A DNA stretch of 64,000 nt. It comes from Mesorhizobium sp. WSM2240. Lineage in GTDB: Bacteria > Pseudomonadota > Alphaproteobacteria > Rhizobiales > Rhizobiaceae. Within the stretch, counting starts at the first letter, position 1. Every line of letters starts with the position of its first letter. Shown one piece after another: positions 1 to 8,760 of the stretch. The DNA lies in the NCBI RefSeq assembly GCF_040438645.1, contig NZ_CP159253.1, positions 62,001 to 126,000 of the forward strand, given 5' to 3'. A program made the translations under genes and the position numbers. Below the pieces are notes generated by a model. The model made no database searches. It worked only from the letters and a program-made list of their open reading frames with translations, and had not been told where the DNA came from.

Positions 1-1164
1 GCGCTCGGTCAGTCCCGGCAGAAGCGTCAGGCCAAGGCCCGGCGCGTCGCCGAGGCTGATCTCGCCATTCTTGACGCGCGGCAGTTCGGTGACCAGCTCA
101 GTGTACCAGCCGGTGTAGAAGGCGCGCACCGATTCCTGGATCAGCGCATTGCGGGCATGCAGCGAGAAATGGCACGAGGCCATGAACACGACCGGGCCGG
201 TGCAGTCATGCGGCGCGACTGGGATATGATGCGCTTCGGCCATGCCGGCGATCTTGCGGGCTTCCGAAAGGCCGCCGCACCATGAAAGGTCGAGCATGGC
301 GACGCCGGCGACGCCGGTTGCGAGATAGTCGCGGAAGGCATGCGGATAGGCGAGTGTTTCGGAGGCGCAGATCATCGCCTTCGAATGCGGGGCATAGGCT
401 TTCAGCGTCTCCAGCGAATCCATCCGCACCGGGTCTTCATGCCAGTAGGTGTCGAAGGGCTGGAGTGCGCGGGCTATGCGCTGGGCGGCGGGAAGCTGCC
501 ACAGCGAATGGAATTCGACCATGATGTCCACGCGGTCGCCGACGGCCGCGCGGATCTTCTCGAACGGCTTCAGCGCGGTTCGCAGCTCCTCGGCGGAGAT
601 GTCGAGGCCGCCGGTCCGTTCGGCGGCGATGTCGAACGGCCAGATCTTCATGCCGGTGATGCCCTGCTCGATGAGCGAATGTGCAAGTTCATCGGCGCGG
701 TTCAGGAAGCCGTCGAGGTCCTCATAAGGGCCTTCGGCCGCGCCGACGCCCCAATTCTCGACCGCCTGGGCGCGGGCGTCGCGGACATATTTGTAGCCGG
801 CGCAGGTGTTGTAAGTGCGGATCGAATCCCGGCTTTTGCCGCCAAGCGCGACGCTGACCGGTACGCCGAGCGCCTGCCCGAAAAGATCCCAGAGAGCGAT
901 ATCGACCGCCGAATTGCCGCGCGTCTCGACCCCCGCGCCACGCCATCCGAGATAGCCGATCAGGTCGCGGTTGATCGCCTCGATCTGCAGCGGGTCGCGG
1001 CCGATCAGCTTTGGCGCGACGGTTTCGTGGATATACGCCTCGACGGCGGCGGCTCCCATGAAGGTCTCGCCGAGCCCGATCAGCCCTTCATCGGTGTGGA
1101 TGCGGACCCAGATGATGTTGGCGAATTCGCCCAGCCGGACGGTTTCGACGGATGTGATCTTCAT
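1..1164 (-). CDS. Enolase-superfamily sugar-acid dehydratase (mandelate racemase/muconate lactonizing family), 3' end cut by window
   Basis: The open frame runs from an ATG at 1164 to the window edge, 388 codons with no stop, so only the extreme C-terminus is missing. Read from the sequence, the barrel carries Lys173 in the motif GMKIWPFD, metal-ligand candidates Glu217 (VEFH), Glu243 (WHEDPV) and Glu269 (ASETL), and histidines 219 and 319 (VEFH and APHDCTGP). This pattern of two histidines plus three acids resembles galactonate-dehydratase-type enzymes, which remove water from acid sugars. It lies 69 bp downstream of a TRAP transporter and is probably its last operon gene, so it likely acts on the imported acid. 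The exact substrate cannot be read from the sequence. The gene is not a muconate cycloisomerase of the nearby aromatic pathway as far as motifs show. Confidence 0.85.
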   Translation of the reverse strand, partial: MKITSVETVRLGEFANIIWVRIHTDEGLIGLGETFMGAAAVEAYIHETVAPKLIGRDPLQIEAINRDLIGYLGWRGAGVETRGNSAVDIALWDLFGQALGVPVSVALGGKSRDSIRTYNTCAGYKYVRDARAQAVENWGVGAAEGPYEDLDGFLNRADELAHSLIEQGITGMKIWPFDIAAERTGGLDISAEELRTALKPFEKIRAAVGDRVDIMVEFHSLWQLPAAQRIARALQPFDTYWHEDPVRMDSLETLKAYAPHSKAMICASETLAYPHAFRDYLATGVAGVAMLDLSWCGGLSEARKIAGMAEAHHIPVAPHDCTGPVVFMASCHFSLHARNALIQESVRAFYTGWYTELVTELPRVKNGEISLGDAPGLGLTLLPGLTER

Positions 1165-1232
1165 GGAGCAACCTTGCAGAAAACGGGCGGCGAACTATGC
1201 CGCCGCCAGGAAGTGTCAAATCGCCTAAGCAG

Positions 1233-2243
1233 CTATTCGCCGCGCAGCTTCTTGAGTTCGGCCATCATCTTGTCGACGACCTCCTGGCCGATCGTGGCGG
1301 CGTGCTTTTCGTAGACCGGCTTAACCGCTTCACGCATCTGGGCCTGCGCCTCTGGCGTAAGCTCGGTCACTTCCATCCCCGCCGCCTTGACGTTTTCCAG
1401 CGACTTGGCTCCAAGATCGCGACTCGCCTTGCGCTGCACGTCGCGGCCGACCACCGCGCATTCCTGCAGGATCGCCTGTTCCTCGGCGTCGAGCTGGTCC
1501 CAAAGCGGCTTGGAGTAGAGCACCATGAACGGCGTATAGGCGTGCCGTGATAAAGTGAGATGGTCCTGCACCTCGGAGAATTTCGAGGTATCGATGGTAA
1601 CCACCGGGTTTTCCTGGCCGTCGATGGCGCCGGTTTCGAGGGCGGTGAACACCTCGCCGAAAGCCATCGGCACGGCATTGGCGCCGAGATTCTGGAAGGA
1701 ATCGAGGAAGATGTTGTTCTGCATCACCCGGACCTTCAGGCCCTTGATGTCTTCGACGCCAGCGACCGCGCGCTGCGAGTTCGTGAGGTTGCGGAAGCCG
1801 TTCTCCCAATACGCGAGGTTAACCAGACCGTACTGCGGCATCTGGTCGGAAATGTACTTGCCGAACTCGCCGTCGAGGATGGCGTCGGCTTCCTTCTCGT
1901 CATTGAACAGGAAGGGCAGGTCGAACACGCCGAGCGCCGGCGCGATGCCGACCAGCGGCGAGGTCGAGGTGATGACCATTTCCTGCGTGCCGGAGCGCAG
2001 CGCCTGCGTCGCATCGAGATCGCCGCCAAGCGCGCCGCTCCAGAACGCGGTGAGCTTCAGCTTGCCGTCGGACTTGTCGGCCATGCACTGGGTCATCGCC
2101 TTCACGCCATTGCCGACGGGATGCTCCTCGGCGACGCCGTTGGAGACGCGGATGGTGCGCTCCTGGATTTCGGCGAGCGCCGGTCCGCTGAACACGCCGA
2201 CGCAAAGCGCAAGCGCGAGGCCTTTGAGAATTGTCGATTTCAT
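1233..2243 (-). CDS. dctP: TRAP transporter solute-binding protein (DctP family)
   Basis: This 336-residue periplasmic protein begins at MKSTILKGLALALC, a typical Sec signal peptide ending near residue 24 at ALA. The start at 2243 is chosen over an upstream in-frame ATG because a GGAGG ribosome site lies directly before it and the signal peptide follows. The body has the DctP pattern (RVMQNNIFLDSFQNLGANAVPM, GAIDGQENP) of proteins that bind organic or sugar acids and hand them to the DctQM membrane pair. It lies 62 bp downstream of dctM in a GntR-dctQ-dctM-dctP-dehydratase order. The ligand is unknown; the adjoining dehydratase suggests a sugar acid. Confidence 0.93.
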   Translation of the reverse strand: MKSTILKGLALALCVGVFSGPALAEIQERTIRVSNGVAEEHPVGNGVKAMTQCMADKSDGKLKLTAFWSGALGGDLDATQALRSGTQEMVITSTSPLVGIAPALGVFDLPFLFNDEKEADAILDGEFGKYISDQMPQYGLVNLAYWENGFRNLTNSQRAVAGVEDIKGLKVRVMQNNIFLDSFQNLGANAVPMAFGEVFTALETGAIDGQENPVVTIDTSKFSEVQDHLTLSRHAYTPFMVLYSKPLWDQLDAEEQAILQECAVVGRDVQRKASRDLGAKSLENVKAAGMEVTELTPEAQAQMREAVKPVYEKHAATIGQEVVDKMMAELKKLRGE

Positions 2244-2305
2244 TTTGTTTCCTCCGTTGTTGAACTTGGACTTCTGCTTCTCGAAAGACACGTGCCCTCT
2301 CATTC

Positions 2306-3583
2306 CTAGCGGAGCCAGGCGAGAGGTACGAGAACGAGCTCTGGGAACATGACGAGCAGGAACATGACGACGGTCTGCGCCAAAAGGAAGGGCCAGACGC
2401 CGACGATGACTTGCCCGAGCGGAATACGTGCTACGCCGCTCACCACGTTGAGAACGATGCCGACCGGCGGCGTGAGCAGGCCGATGCAATTGTTCATCAC
2501 GAATAGGACGCCGAAATAGACCGGATCGATGCCTGCTTGGCGGATGATCGGCATCAGCACCGGCGTCAGGATCAGGATGGTCGGCGCCAGATCGAGCGCG
2601 GTGCCGACGACCAGCACCAGCACCATGATTACGGCGAGCAGCAATTTGGGCCGGTCGACGAGAGGCTGGATCATGCCGCCTATCTCCGCCGGGATGTTGG
2701 CCGAGGTGATCAGCCAGGCCGAGACCAGCGCCGCCGCTACCAGGAACATCACGACGGATGTCGTCTTGGCGGCGGTGAGGAACACGCCGTAGAGGTCGCG
2801 GAACTTCAGCTCGCGGTAGATGAACATGCCGACGAAAAGCGCGTAGACCGCGGCGACGACCGCAGCTTCGGTGGGCGTGAAGATGCCGAAGCGGATGCCG
2901 CCGAGCACGATCACCGGCATGAACAGCGCCCAGCCGGCGCGCCCAGTCGCTTTCAGCTTCATGGACATCGGCTGGCGCGGCAGGACCGCCACGCTCTCCT
3001 TTTTTGCCAGGAACAGCCAGGTGACCACGAGCGACATCGCCATCATCAGGCCGGGCACAATGCCGCCGATGAAGAGTTGGGTGATCGAGACGTTGGCGGC
3101 GACACCGAAGATGATGTAGGCGATCGATGGCGGGATGACCGGCGCGATAACGCCACCGGCGGCCATCAGGCCCGCAGCACGCGGCACATTATAGCCGGCA
3201 TCGCGCATCATTGGGATCAGGATAGACGCGAGCGCCGCCGTATCGGCGGCGGCGGAGCCGGATATGCTGGCCATGATAACAGCCGCGATGATCGCCACAA
3301 TGCCGAGGCCGCCGCGAATGTGGCCGACGCAGGCGATTGCGAATTCGACGATACGGCGTGACAGGCCGCCGGCGTTCATGATCTCGCCAGCGAGCAGGAA
3401 GAACGGAATGGCGAGCAAAGTGAAGGTGTCGGCGCCGGAAATCATGCGCTGCGAGACGATCTGCGTGTCGAAGATGCCGCCATAGGTCATCAACGCAATG
3501 CCGCAGAAGATCAACGCGAAGGCGACCGGCACGCCGATCGCCATGGACCCGAGCAGGGAAACCAGGAAAACGACGATGGTCAT
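2306..3583 (-). CDS. dctM: TRAP transporter large permease (DctM family)
   Basis: This 425-residue, strongly hydrophobic protein is the usual size for the 12-segment DctM subunit, which uses a sodium or proton gradient to import the ligand brought by DctP. Conserved stretches include LAIPFFLLAGEIMN near residue 58 and GLLTPPVGIVLNV near residue 370, both typical of the family. Its ATG overlaps the dctQ stop by 4 bp (ATGA at 3580-3583), so the two are translationally coupled. No frame damage is seen. Confidence 0.95.
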   Translation of the reverse strand: MTIVVFLVSLLGSMAIGVPVAFALIFCGIALMTYGGIFDTQIVSQRMISGADTFTLLAIPFFLLAGEIMNAGGLSRRIVEFAIACVGHIRGGLGIVAIIAAVIMASISGSAAADTAALASILIPMMRDAGYNVPRAAGLMAAGGVIAPVIPPSIAYIIFGVAANVSITQLFIGGIVPGLMMAMSLVVTWLFLAKKESVAVLPRQPMSMKLKATGRAGWALFMPVIVLGGIRFGIFTPTEAAVVAAVYALFVGMFIYRELKFRDLYGVFLTAAKTTSVVMFLVAAALVSAWLITSANIPAEIGGMIQPLVDRPKLLLAVIMVLVLVVGTALDLAPTILILTPVLMPIIRQAGIDPVYFGVLFVMNNCIGLLTPPVGIVLNVVSGVARIPLGQVIVGVWPFLLAQTVVMFLLVMFPELVLVPLAWLR

Positions 3584-4116
3584 TCAGCGCGCTCCCGGAT
3601 GGCGGCAGCTTCGGCGCCTTCGCCAGCGAAGGCGTTGATCTCGTCTTCCGTGATCCGACCGGTGACGGTTCGGACGAGCCGGATTGTGACGAGCCCGCCA
3701 ATGCCGATCGCGGTGAAGAAGCCGATCCCGTAGATCCAGTTCATCGAAATGCCGACGACGGGCGCGGTCATCGAAGCGTTGATCGGATACTGCTTCCAGG
3801 TACCCCAGAAGAACGCCGCCATGCACAAAAGGATAATGGCGTCGCTTAGCACCATGCAGATGAGCCGGCCGTTGCGGCCGAAGCGCTGAACCAGGGATTC
3901 GACTCCGAGATGCGCGTTTTCACGGAAGGTCACAACGGCCCCGATGAAGGTCAGCCAGACGAAGAAATAGCGGGACATCTCCTCGGAAACGAGGATGCCC
4001 GAATTGAAGCCGTAGCGCAGCACGACATTGCCGAAGACCATGATCGCCATGCCCGCGAGCAGGATGACGAGCAGCACCTCAAGTCCGCGGATCAGCCAGT
4101 CGATCCCGTTCGACAT
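3580..4116 (-). CDS. dctQ: TRAP transporter small permease (DctQ family)
   Basis: This 178-residue protein has about four predicted membrane segments, starting with one at residues 10-32, and the DctQ-type motif YFFVWLTFIGAVVTFRENAHLGVE. It forms the small membrane subunit that pairs with DctM. It overlaps dctM by 4 bp at its 3' end, and its first 38 bp overlap the 3' end of the GntR gene, so regulator and transporter are tightly packed. The C-terminal 25 residues are polar and acidic, probably a cytoplasmic tail. Confidence 0.92.
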   Translation of the reverse strand: MSNGIDWLIRGLEVLLVILLAGMAIMVFGNVVLRYGFNSGILVSEEMSRYFFVWLTFIGAVVTFRENAHLGVESLVQRFGRNGRLICMVLSDAIILLCMAAFFWGTWKQYPINASMTAPVVGISMNWIYGIGFFTAIGIGGLVTIRLVRTVTGRITEDEINAFAGEGAEAAAIRERAE

Positions 4117-4825
4117 TCGTTTCTCCCGTGAAAAGTGGCAACACCTGGAAAATATCCTCGCGCGCCGATTCTATGAGTGTGGTGAGCGCCGTCCTAGCGG
4201 CTTCGGGGTTGCGGCCGATAATAGCGTCGGCAACGGCCCGATGCATAGGCAGCGACGCCCGTGCGCTATCCATGCTGATGACGGACAGGCTGAACGAAAC
4301 GCGCAGCGTGTTCGCCATGAGCGGTGCGAGCTGGCGCAGGAACTGGTTTCCCGAGCCGAGAAATATCGTTTCGTGGAAAGCCAGATCCGCCTGATGGTAG
4401 TCGCCGTCGCCGTCCACAGCGGCAGCCATGCGACGGAAGTACTGGTCCAGCTTTTCGGACGGAAATTCCGGGTTGGCTGCGGCAAGCCCTGCCGCGTAGG
4501 GTTCGATGCCGAGCCTGAAATGGATCAGGTCCTCAATGAATTCCCGCGTCAGCCCGCTCGACAGTCGCCAGGAGACCACCTGCGGGTCGAACAGGCTCCA
4601 GGAATCGACCGGCTGTACCTGTGTGCCGTGACGCCGGCGCACATTGACCATGCCCTTGGCGACCAGCGTGCGCATCGCTTCGCGAACGACCGTGCGGCTG
4701 ACGCCCAGCTCGTCGCCAATCTCGTCTTCCGTGGGCAATACGGATTCAGCGGCGAACCGCCCTCCGACGATCCAGCCGGCAATCACGTCGACCGCATCCT
4801 GGTGCCGGGTCCTCAAAATCGCCAT
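4079..4825 (-). CDS. GntR-family transcriptional regulator (FadR subfamily)
   Basis: The N-terminal winged helix (DELGVSRTVVREAMRTLVAKGMVNVRRRHGTQV) is followed by an all-helical FCD ligand domain with the DLAFHETIF-type metal-site motif. This is the FadR branch, whose members usually repress a sugar-acid operon until the acid binds. ATGs at 4837, 4834 and 4825 are all possible and none has a good ribosome site. I use 4825 (248 residues) because a perfect 14-bp palindrome at 4833-4846 overlaps the earlier ones and reads as an operator. It is the first gene before dctQMP and the dehydratase, which it most likely controls. Confidence 0.88.
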   Translation of the reverse strand: MAILRTRHQDAVDVIAGWIVGGRFAAESVLPTEDEIGDELGVSRTVVREAMRTLVAKGMVNVRRRHGTQVQPVDSWSLFDPQVVSWRLSSGLTREFIEDLIHFRLGIEPYAAGLAAANPEFPSEKLDQYFRRMAAAVDGDGDYHQADLAFHETIFLGSGNQFLRQLAPLMANTLRVSFSLSVISMDSARASLPMHRAVADAIIGRNPEAARTALTTLIESAREDIFQVLPLFTGETNVERDRLADPRT

Positions 4826-4832
4826 CAGAAAC

Positions 4833-4846
4833 ATCATACGTATGAT
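4833..4846. promoter_or_regulatory. Candidate GntR operator (perfect palindrome)
   Basis: The 14-bp sequence ATCATACGTATGAT is an exact palindrome sitting at the 5' end of the GntR gene, in AT-rich DNA within an otherwise GC-rich region. Its size and place fit an operator for the adjacent FadR-type repressor, giving autoregulation of the TRAP operon. No binding is shown; this is inference from symmetry and position. Confidence 0.6.
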
Positions 4847-4941
4847 TAATGGTGCGGCAAGCGCCTAATTCGCAGTCACCAGAAATTTAATCAGAGGAGT
4901 TCCGCGCTCGAATGGATGAGCCGCAAACGCCGACGCGCCGC

Positions 4942-5715
4942 TTATTGGACAATGAAAAAGTCTTCAATATTGCGCGCAGCTGCAAGCAGATGCGGCAGGA
5001 TTTCGCGCTTCATCTCGGCGGTCGTGAAGCGCGACGATTGCGTCGAAACGTTGATGGCAGCGACGATCTTGCGGGAGCGGTCGCGGATCGGCACCGCAAT
5101 GGAGCGCAGCCCTATCTCCAGTTCCTCGTCGACGATCGCGAAGCCGGCCTGCGCGGCCCTGGTGATCTCGGCGGCCAAGGCCGTGCGGTCGGTGATGCTC
5201 TTGGGTGTATTCCGCTCGATTTTGGCCGCGGCCAGGAATTCCCGCAATTGCGGCGCAGGCAAGTCCGACAGAAGCACGCGTCCCATCGACGTGCACCAGG
5301 CCGGCAGCCGGGTCCCGACGTGCAGCGCGACGCTCAGTATATGCCGCCCGGGAACGCGCGCGACATAGACCACGTCCTCGCCGGAGAGCACGGCGGCCGA
5401 ACTCGATTCATTCAGCCGTGACGCCACCTCGCGCATGAACGGCTCAGCGTAGGACCAGAGGGATGCGCCCTGCAGCCAAGTGCGCGCCACTGAGAGCAGC
5501 CGGGGCGACAGGCTGAAGCGGCGGCCGGTTTGGATGGCGTACTCGGAAGCGACCAAGGTCAGGAGGAAACGACGCGCGCCGGCGCGCGTCAGTTCCGCCT
5601 TATCGGCCATTTCGGTGAGCGTCAGGCCGCCGGGATGGGCGGCCAGGATCTCCATCACGGCAAGGCCGCGCTGAAGCGAGCCGACATTGTCGCGTGGCAG
5701 CGGCGCCTCGGCCAT
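4942..5715 (-). CDS. IclR-family regulator of the beta-ketoadipate genes
   Basis: This 257-residue protein has the IclR layout: an N-terminal winged helix (residues 10-75, including LTLTEMADKAELTRAGARRF) and a C-terminal effector domain (SMGRVLLSDLP, IAAINVSTQSSRFT). The start at 5715 is preferred to the ATG at 5763 because GGGAGG lies just upstream. It is divergent from pcaIJF, with a clear palindrome in between. Such IclR proteins (PcaR, PcaU, CatR types) respond to beta-ketoadipate or protocatechuate and commonly activate. The effector here is not known; control of pcaIJF and the downstream transporter genes is inferred from position. Confidence 0.88.
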   Translation of the reverse strand: MAEAPLPRDNVGSLQRGLAVMEILAAHPGGLTLTEMADKAELTRAGARRFLLTLVASEYAIQTGRRFSLSPRLLSVARTWLQGASLWSYAEPFMREVASRLNESSSAAVLSGEDVVYVARVPGRHILSVALHVGTRLPAWCTSMGRVLLSDLPAPQLREFLAAAKIERNTPKSITDRTALAAEITRAAQAGFAIVDEELEIGLRSIAVPIRDRSRKIVAAINVSTQSSRFTTAEMKREILPHLLAAARNIEDFFIVQ

Positions 5716-5804
5716 ACCGTCCTCCCGATCCAAATCGCGCGTCCGCTGCGGGCAGCTTGACATCCGCTCAGATATCCATCAAAGAGTATTGCATACAAAA
5801 CAAA

Positions 5805-5821
5805 TGTTCGCAATACGAACA
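5805..5821. promoter_or_regulatory. Candidate IclR operator between the regulator and pcaI
   Basis: TGTTCG and CGAACA arms flank a 5-bp centre (CAATA), giving a 17-bp inverted repeat 24 bp before the pcaI start. Palindromes of this GTTCG/CGAAC kind are typical for IclR regulators of aromatic catabolism. The site is in the 129-bp divergent gap and could control both directions. Assignment rests on symmetry and location. Confidence 0.6.
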
Positions 5822-5844
5822 GTTGCGATTGGGAGAAGATGCGC

Positions 5845-6720
5845 ATGGCGAAGTTCCTGCCGCTTGCACAGGCGGTCGCCGAAAATCTGCGCGACGGCGA
5901 CAAAGTCGCTTTCGAAGGGTTTACGCATCTGATCCCGACCGCTGCGGCGCATGAGGCGATCCGCCAGGGTTTTAGAAATCTCGTTCTCATCCGCATGACC
6001 CCCGATCTGATCTACGACCAGATGGTCGGAATGGGTATGGCGCGGAAGCTGGTCTTCTCCTACGCCGGCAATCCGGGCGTCGGGCTCCTTCGCCGGGTGC
6101 GCGATGCAGTCGAGAACGGCTTTCCCAACGCGCTGGAAATCGAGGAGCATAGCCACGCCGCCATGGCCAATGCCTATGAGGCGGGCGCGGCCGGTCTGCC
6201 CTGCGCCGTCTTCCGCGGCTATCGCGGCGCCGAACTGGCGAAGGTCAATCCGAGTATCAAGCCGATTACCTGTCCGTTCACCGGCGAACAACTTGCGGCC
6301 GTTCCCGCGGTCCGTCCCGACGTGACTTTCATTCACGCACAAAAGGCAAACCGGCGCGGCGACGTGCTCGTCGAGGGCATAATCGGCATCCAGAAGGAAG
6401 CGGTGCTCGCGGCCAAACGCGCCGTGGTTACCGTTGAGGAGGTGGTCGAGGATTTCGACAGCCTGCATCCCAATCTGACCGTCCTGCCGCGCTGGACGAT
6501 TTCCGCCATTTCCGTCGTCCCGGGCGGCTCGCATCCGTCCTACGCGCACGGCTACTACGCCCGAGACAATGCCGCCTATCTCGAATGGGACGAGATCGCC
6601 GCCGACCGTGACCGCTTCCGCGCCTGGATGGAGGAGAACGTGATGCGGGCGACGCCGGAGGATTTCGCCGCGCGCGTGGAAGGCCTCAGGGCCGGCGCAA
6701 GCATCAGGAGCGCGGCATGA
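5845..6720 (+). CDS. pcaI: 3-oxoadipate CoA-transferase subunit A
   Basis: This 291-residue alpha subunit forms, with PcaJ, the enzyme that moves CoA from succinyl-CoA to 3-oxoadipate, the penultimate step of the beta-ketoadipate pathway. It shows the class I CoA-transferase alpha features: VAENLRDGDKVAFEGFTHLIP at the start and PITCPFTGEQLAAVPAVRPDVTF later. An ATG at 5839 also exists, but the GGGAG at 5831-5835 is too close to it, so 5845 is preferred. The stop overlaps the pcaJ start by 4 bp (ATGA). It is the first gene of a run that continues through pcaF and the ABC transporter. Confidence 0.93.
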   Translation: MAKFLPLAQAVAENLRDGDKVAFEGFTHLIPTAAAHEAIRQGFRNLVLIRMTPDLIYDQMVGMGMARKLVFSYAGNPGVGLLRRVRDAVENGFPNALEIEEHSHAAMANAYEAGAAGLPCAVFRGYRGAELAKVNPSIKPITCPFTGEQLAAVPAVRPDVTFIHAQKANRRGDVLVEGIIGIQKEAVLAAKRAVVTVEEVVEDFDSLHPNLTVLPRWTISAISVVPGGSHPSYAHGYYARDNAAYLEWDEIAADRDRFRAWMEENVMRATPEDFAARVEGLRAGASIRSAA

Positions 6721-7520
6721 CCAGCTTCACGCCCAACGAGATGATGACCATCGCGGCGTCGCGCGCGCTGAAAAACGACGATGTCTGCTTCGTGGGTATC
6801 GGGGCGCCCTCGGCGGCGTGCAACGTGGCGCGGTTGACCCATGCGCCCGACATCACGCTTATCTACGAGAGCGGCACGATCGGCACCGCGCCGGACGTGC
6901 TGCCGCTCTCTATCGGCGACGGCGAACTCTGCGATACGGCGGTGACCACCGTCTCGGTGCCCGAAATGTTTCGGTATTGGCTGCAAGGCGGCCGCATCTC
7001 GATCGGTTTCCTGGGTGCTGCCCAACTCGACAGATTCGGCAACATCAACACCACCGTCATCGGCGACTACGCGCATCCGAAGACCCGGCTTCCGGGCGGC
7101 GGCGGCGCGCCCGAAATCGCGACCTCGTCGCGCGAAATCTACATCACCATGGCGCAAAGTAAGCGCGGCATGGTCGAGAAGATCGACTTCTACACTTCCT
7201 TCGGCCATGGCGGCGGCGGCGATCACCGCAAGCGCCTGGGTATCGACACGGCGGGGCCGACTCTGCTCATTACCGATCTCGCCATCTGGAAGCCCGATCC
7301 CGAAACGAAGGAGTTCACAGTCGTGTCGTTGCACCCCGGAGCTACCCGTGAAATGGTCCAGGAGACCTGCGGCTGGGTGGTGAAATTCTCTCCGACGCTC
7401 GAAGAGACGCCGGCTCCAAGCGACCTCGAACTCGCCACGCTGCGCGACCTCAAGGCGCGCACCGACGCTGCCCACAAGCGCGACACAAGCGCCGCCAAGA
7501 GAGGGTCGAAAGATGGCTGA
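6717..7520 (+). CDS. pcaJ: 3-oxoadipate CoA-transferase subunit B
   Basis: This 267-residue beta subunit carries the glutamate expected to form the CoA thioester, in the stretch LIYESGTIG near residue 50. The fold signature GRISIGFLGAAQLDRFGNINTTVIG follows. It overlaps pcaI by 4 bp and pcaF by 8 bp, indicating coupled translation. The alpha and beta subunits are separate here, as in most alphaproteobacteria. Confidence 0.93.
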   Translation: MTSFTPNEMMTIAASRALKNDDVCFVGIGAPSAACNVARLTHAPDITLIYESGTIGTAPDVLPLSIGDGELCDTAVTTVSVPEMFRYWLQGGRISIGFLGAAQLDRFGNINTTVIGDYAHPKTRLPGGGGAPEIATSSREIYITMAQSKRGMVEKIDFYTSFGHGGGGDHRKRLGIDTAGPTLLITDLAIWKPDPETKEFTVVSLHPGATREMVQETCGWVVKFSPTLEETPAPSDLELATLRDLKARTDAAHKRDTSAAKRGSKDG

Positions 7521-8718
7521 GGCCTTCATCTGCGACTACATACGTACGCCGATCGGCCGTTTCGGAGGGGTTCTCTCGGCGGTCCGCACCGACGATCTCG
7601 GCGCGGTTCCGCTGAGGGCGTTGATGGCGCGCAATGCCGGCGTCGACTGGGCAGCCGTCGACGACGTGGTCTATGGCTGCGCCAACCAGGCCGGCGAGGA
7701 TAACCGCAACGTCGCGCGCATGTCGCTGCTCCTGGCAGGATGGCCGGAGGCGGTGCCGGGATCGACAGTCAACCGGCTGTGCGGCTCAGGCATGGACGCC
7801 GTGACCATCGCAGCCCGCGCCATCAAGGCCGGCGAGGCTGAACTGGTGATCGCGGGCGGCGTCGAATCGATGTCGCGCGCGCCCTTCGTCATGCCCAAGG
7901 CCGAAACGGCGTTTTCGCGCCTTGCCGAGATCCACGACACGACGATCGGCTGGCGCTTCGTCAACCCACTGATGAAAAAGCAGTACGGCATCGATTCCAT
8001 GCCGGAGACCGGCGAGAATGTCGCCGAGGAGTTTTCGGTCTCCCGCGCCGACCAGGACGCTTTCGCAGTACGCAGCCAGAACAAGGCGGTAGCGGCGCAG
8101 GAGAATGGCCGTCTGGGCAAGGAAATCACAGAGGTCAGCATCGCCCAGCGCAAGGGTGATCCGGTTGTTGTAAGCAGGGACGAACATCCCCGCGCCGGCA
8201 CCACTTTTGAGGCCCTGGCCAAGCTGCCGACGCCCTTCCGGCAGGGCGGAACGGTCACGGCCGGCAATGCCTCAGGCGTCAACGATGGAGCGGCGGCGCT
8301 GATTGTCGCTTCCGAGGCGGCGGCGAGAAAATACGGCCTGACGCCGATCGCCCGTATCCTCGGGGGCGCGGCCGCCGGCATTGCCCTGCGCATCATGGGC
8401 ATGGGACCGGTGCCGGCGACGAAAAAACTCTGCGCCCGCCTCGGCATTACGCCTCGGGATTTCGACGTCATTGAACTGAATGAAGCCTTCGCCTCCCAGG
8501 GTATTGCCGTGCTCCGTGAGCTCGGCATCGCCGAGGATGCGGAGCATGTGAACCCGAATGGCGGAGCCATCGCGCTTGGCCATCCGCTCGGCATGTCGGG
8601 AGCACGCATCACCGGAACCGCCGCCCTGGAACTCAGGGAGGGCCGCGGCAGGCTGGCGCTGGCCACGATGTGCATCGGCGTCGGCCAGGGCATCGCGATC
8701 GCTTTGGAACGGGCGTGA
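7513..8718 (+). CDS. pcaF: 3-oxoadipyl-CoA thiolase
   Basis: This 401-residue thiolase splits 3-oxoadipyl-CoA into succinyl-CoA and acetyl-CoA, the last step of the pathway. The active-site cysteine lies near residue 90 in VNRLCGSGMDAV, the second conserved block is NPNGGAIALGHPLGMSGAR near residue 345, and the C-terminal cysteine is in ATMCIGVGQGIA. Its place right after pcaIJ supports PcaF rather than a general acetyl-CoA acetyltransferase, though the two cannot be separated by motifs alone. The start overlaps the pcaJ end by 8 bp. Confidence 0.92.
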   Translation: MAEAFICDYIRTPIGRFGGVLSAVRTDDLGAVPLRALMARNAGVDWAAVDDVVYGCANQAGEDNRNVARMSLLLAGWPEAVPGSTVNRLCGSGMDAVTIAARAIKAGEAELVIAGGVESMSRAPFVMPKAETAFSRLAEIHDTTIGWRFVNPLMKKQYGIDSMPETGENVAEEFSVSRADQDAFAVRSQNKAVAAQENGRLGKEITEVSIAQRKGDPVVVSRDEHPRAGTTFEALAKLPTPFRQGGTVTAGNASGVNDGAAALIVASEAAARKYGLTPIARILGGAAAGIALRIMGMGPVPATKKLCARLGITPRDFDVIELNEAFASQGIAVLRELGIAEDAEHVNPNGGAIALGHPLGMSGARITGTAALELREGRGRLALATMCIGVGQGIAIALERA

Positions 8719-8760
8719 GCACAACTGAACTTCGACAGGAACCTAAGGGAGGAAAATGAC

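Noticed and set aside
1165..1232. GGCGGC/GCCGCC mini-hairpin between dctP and the dehydratase gene
   Set aside because: Six-bp GC arms arise often in this base composition and there is no T run.
340..1314. 324-codon plus-strand frame at the left end
   Set aside because: Shadow of the enolase-superfamily gene on the minus strand, which has all its catalytic residues.
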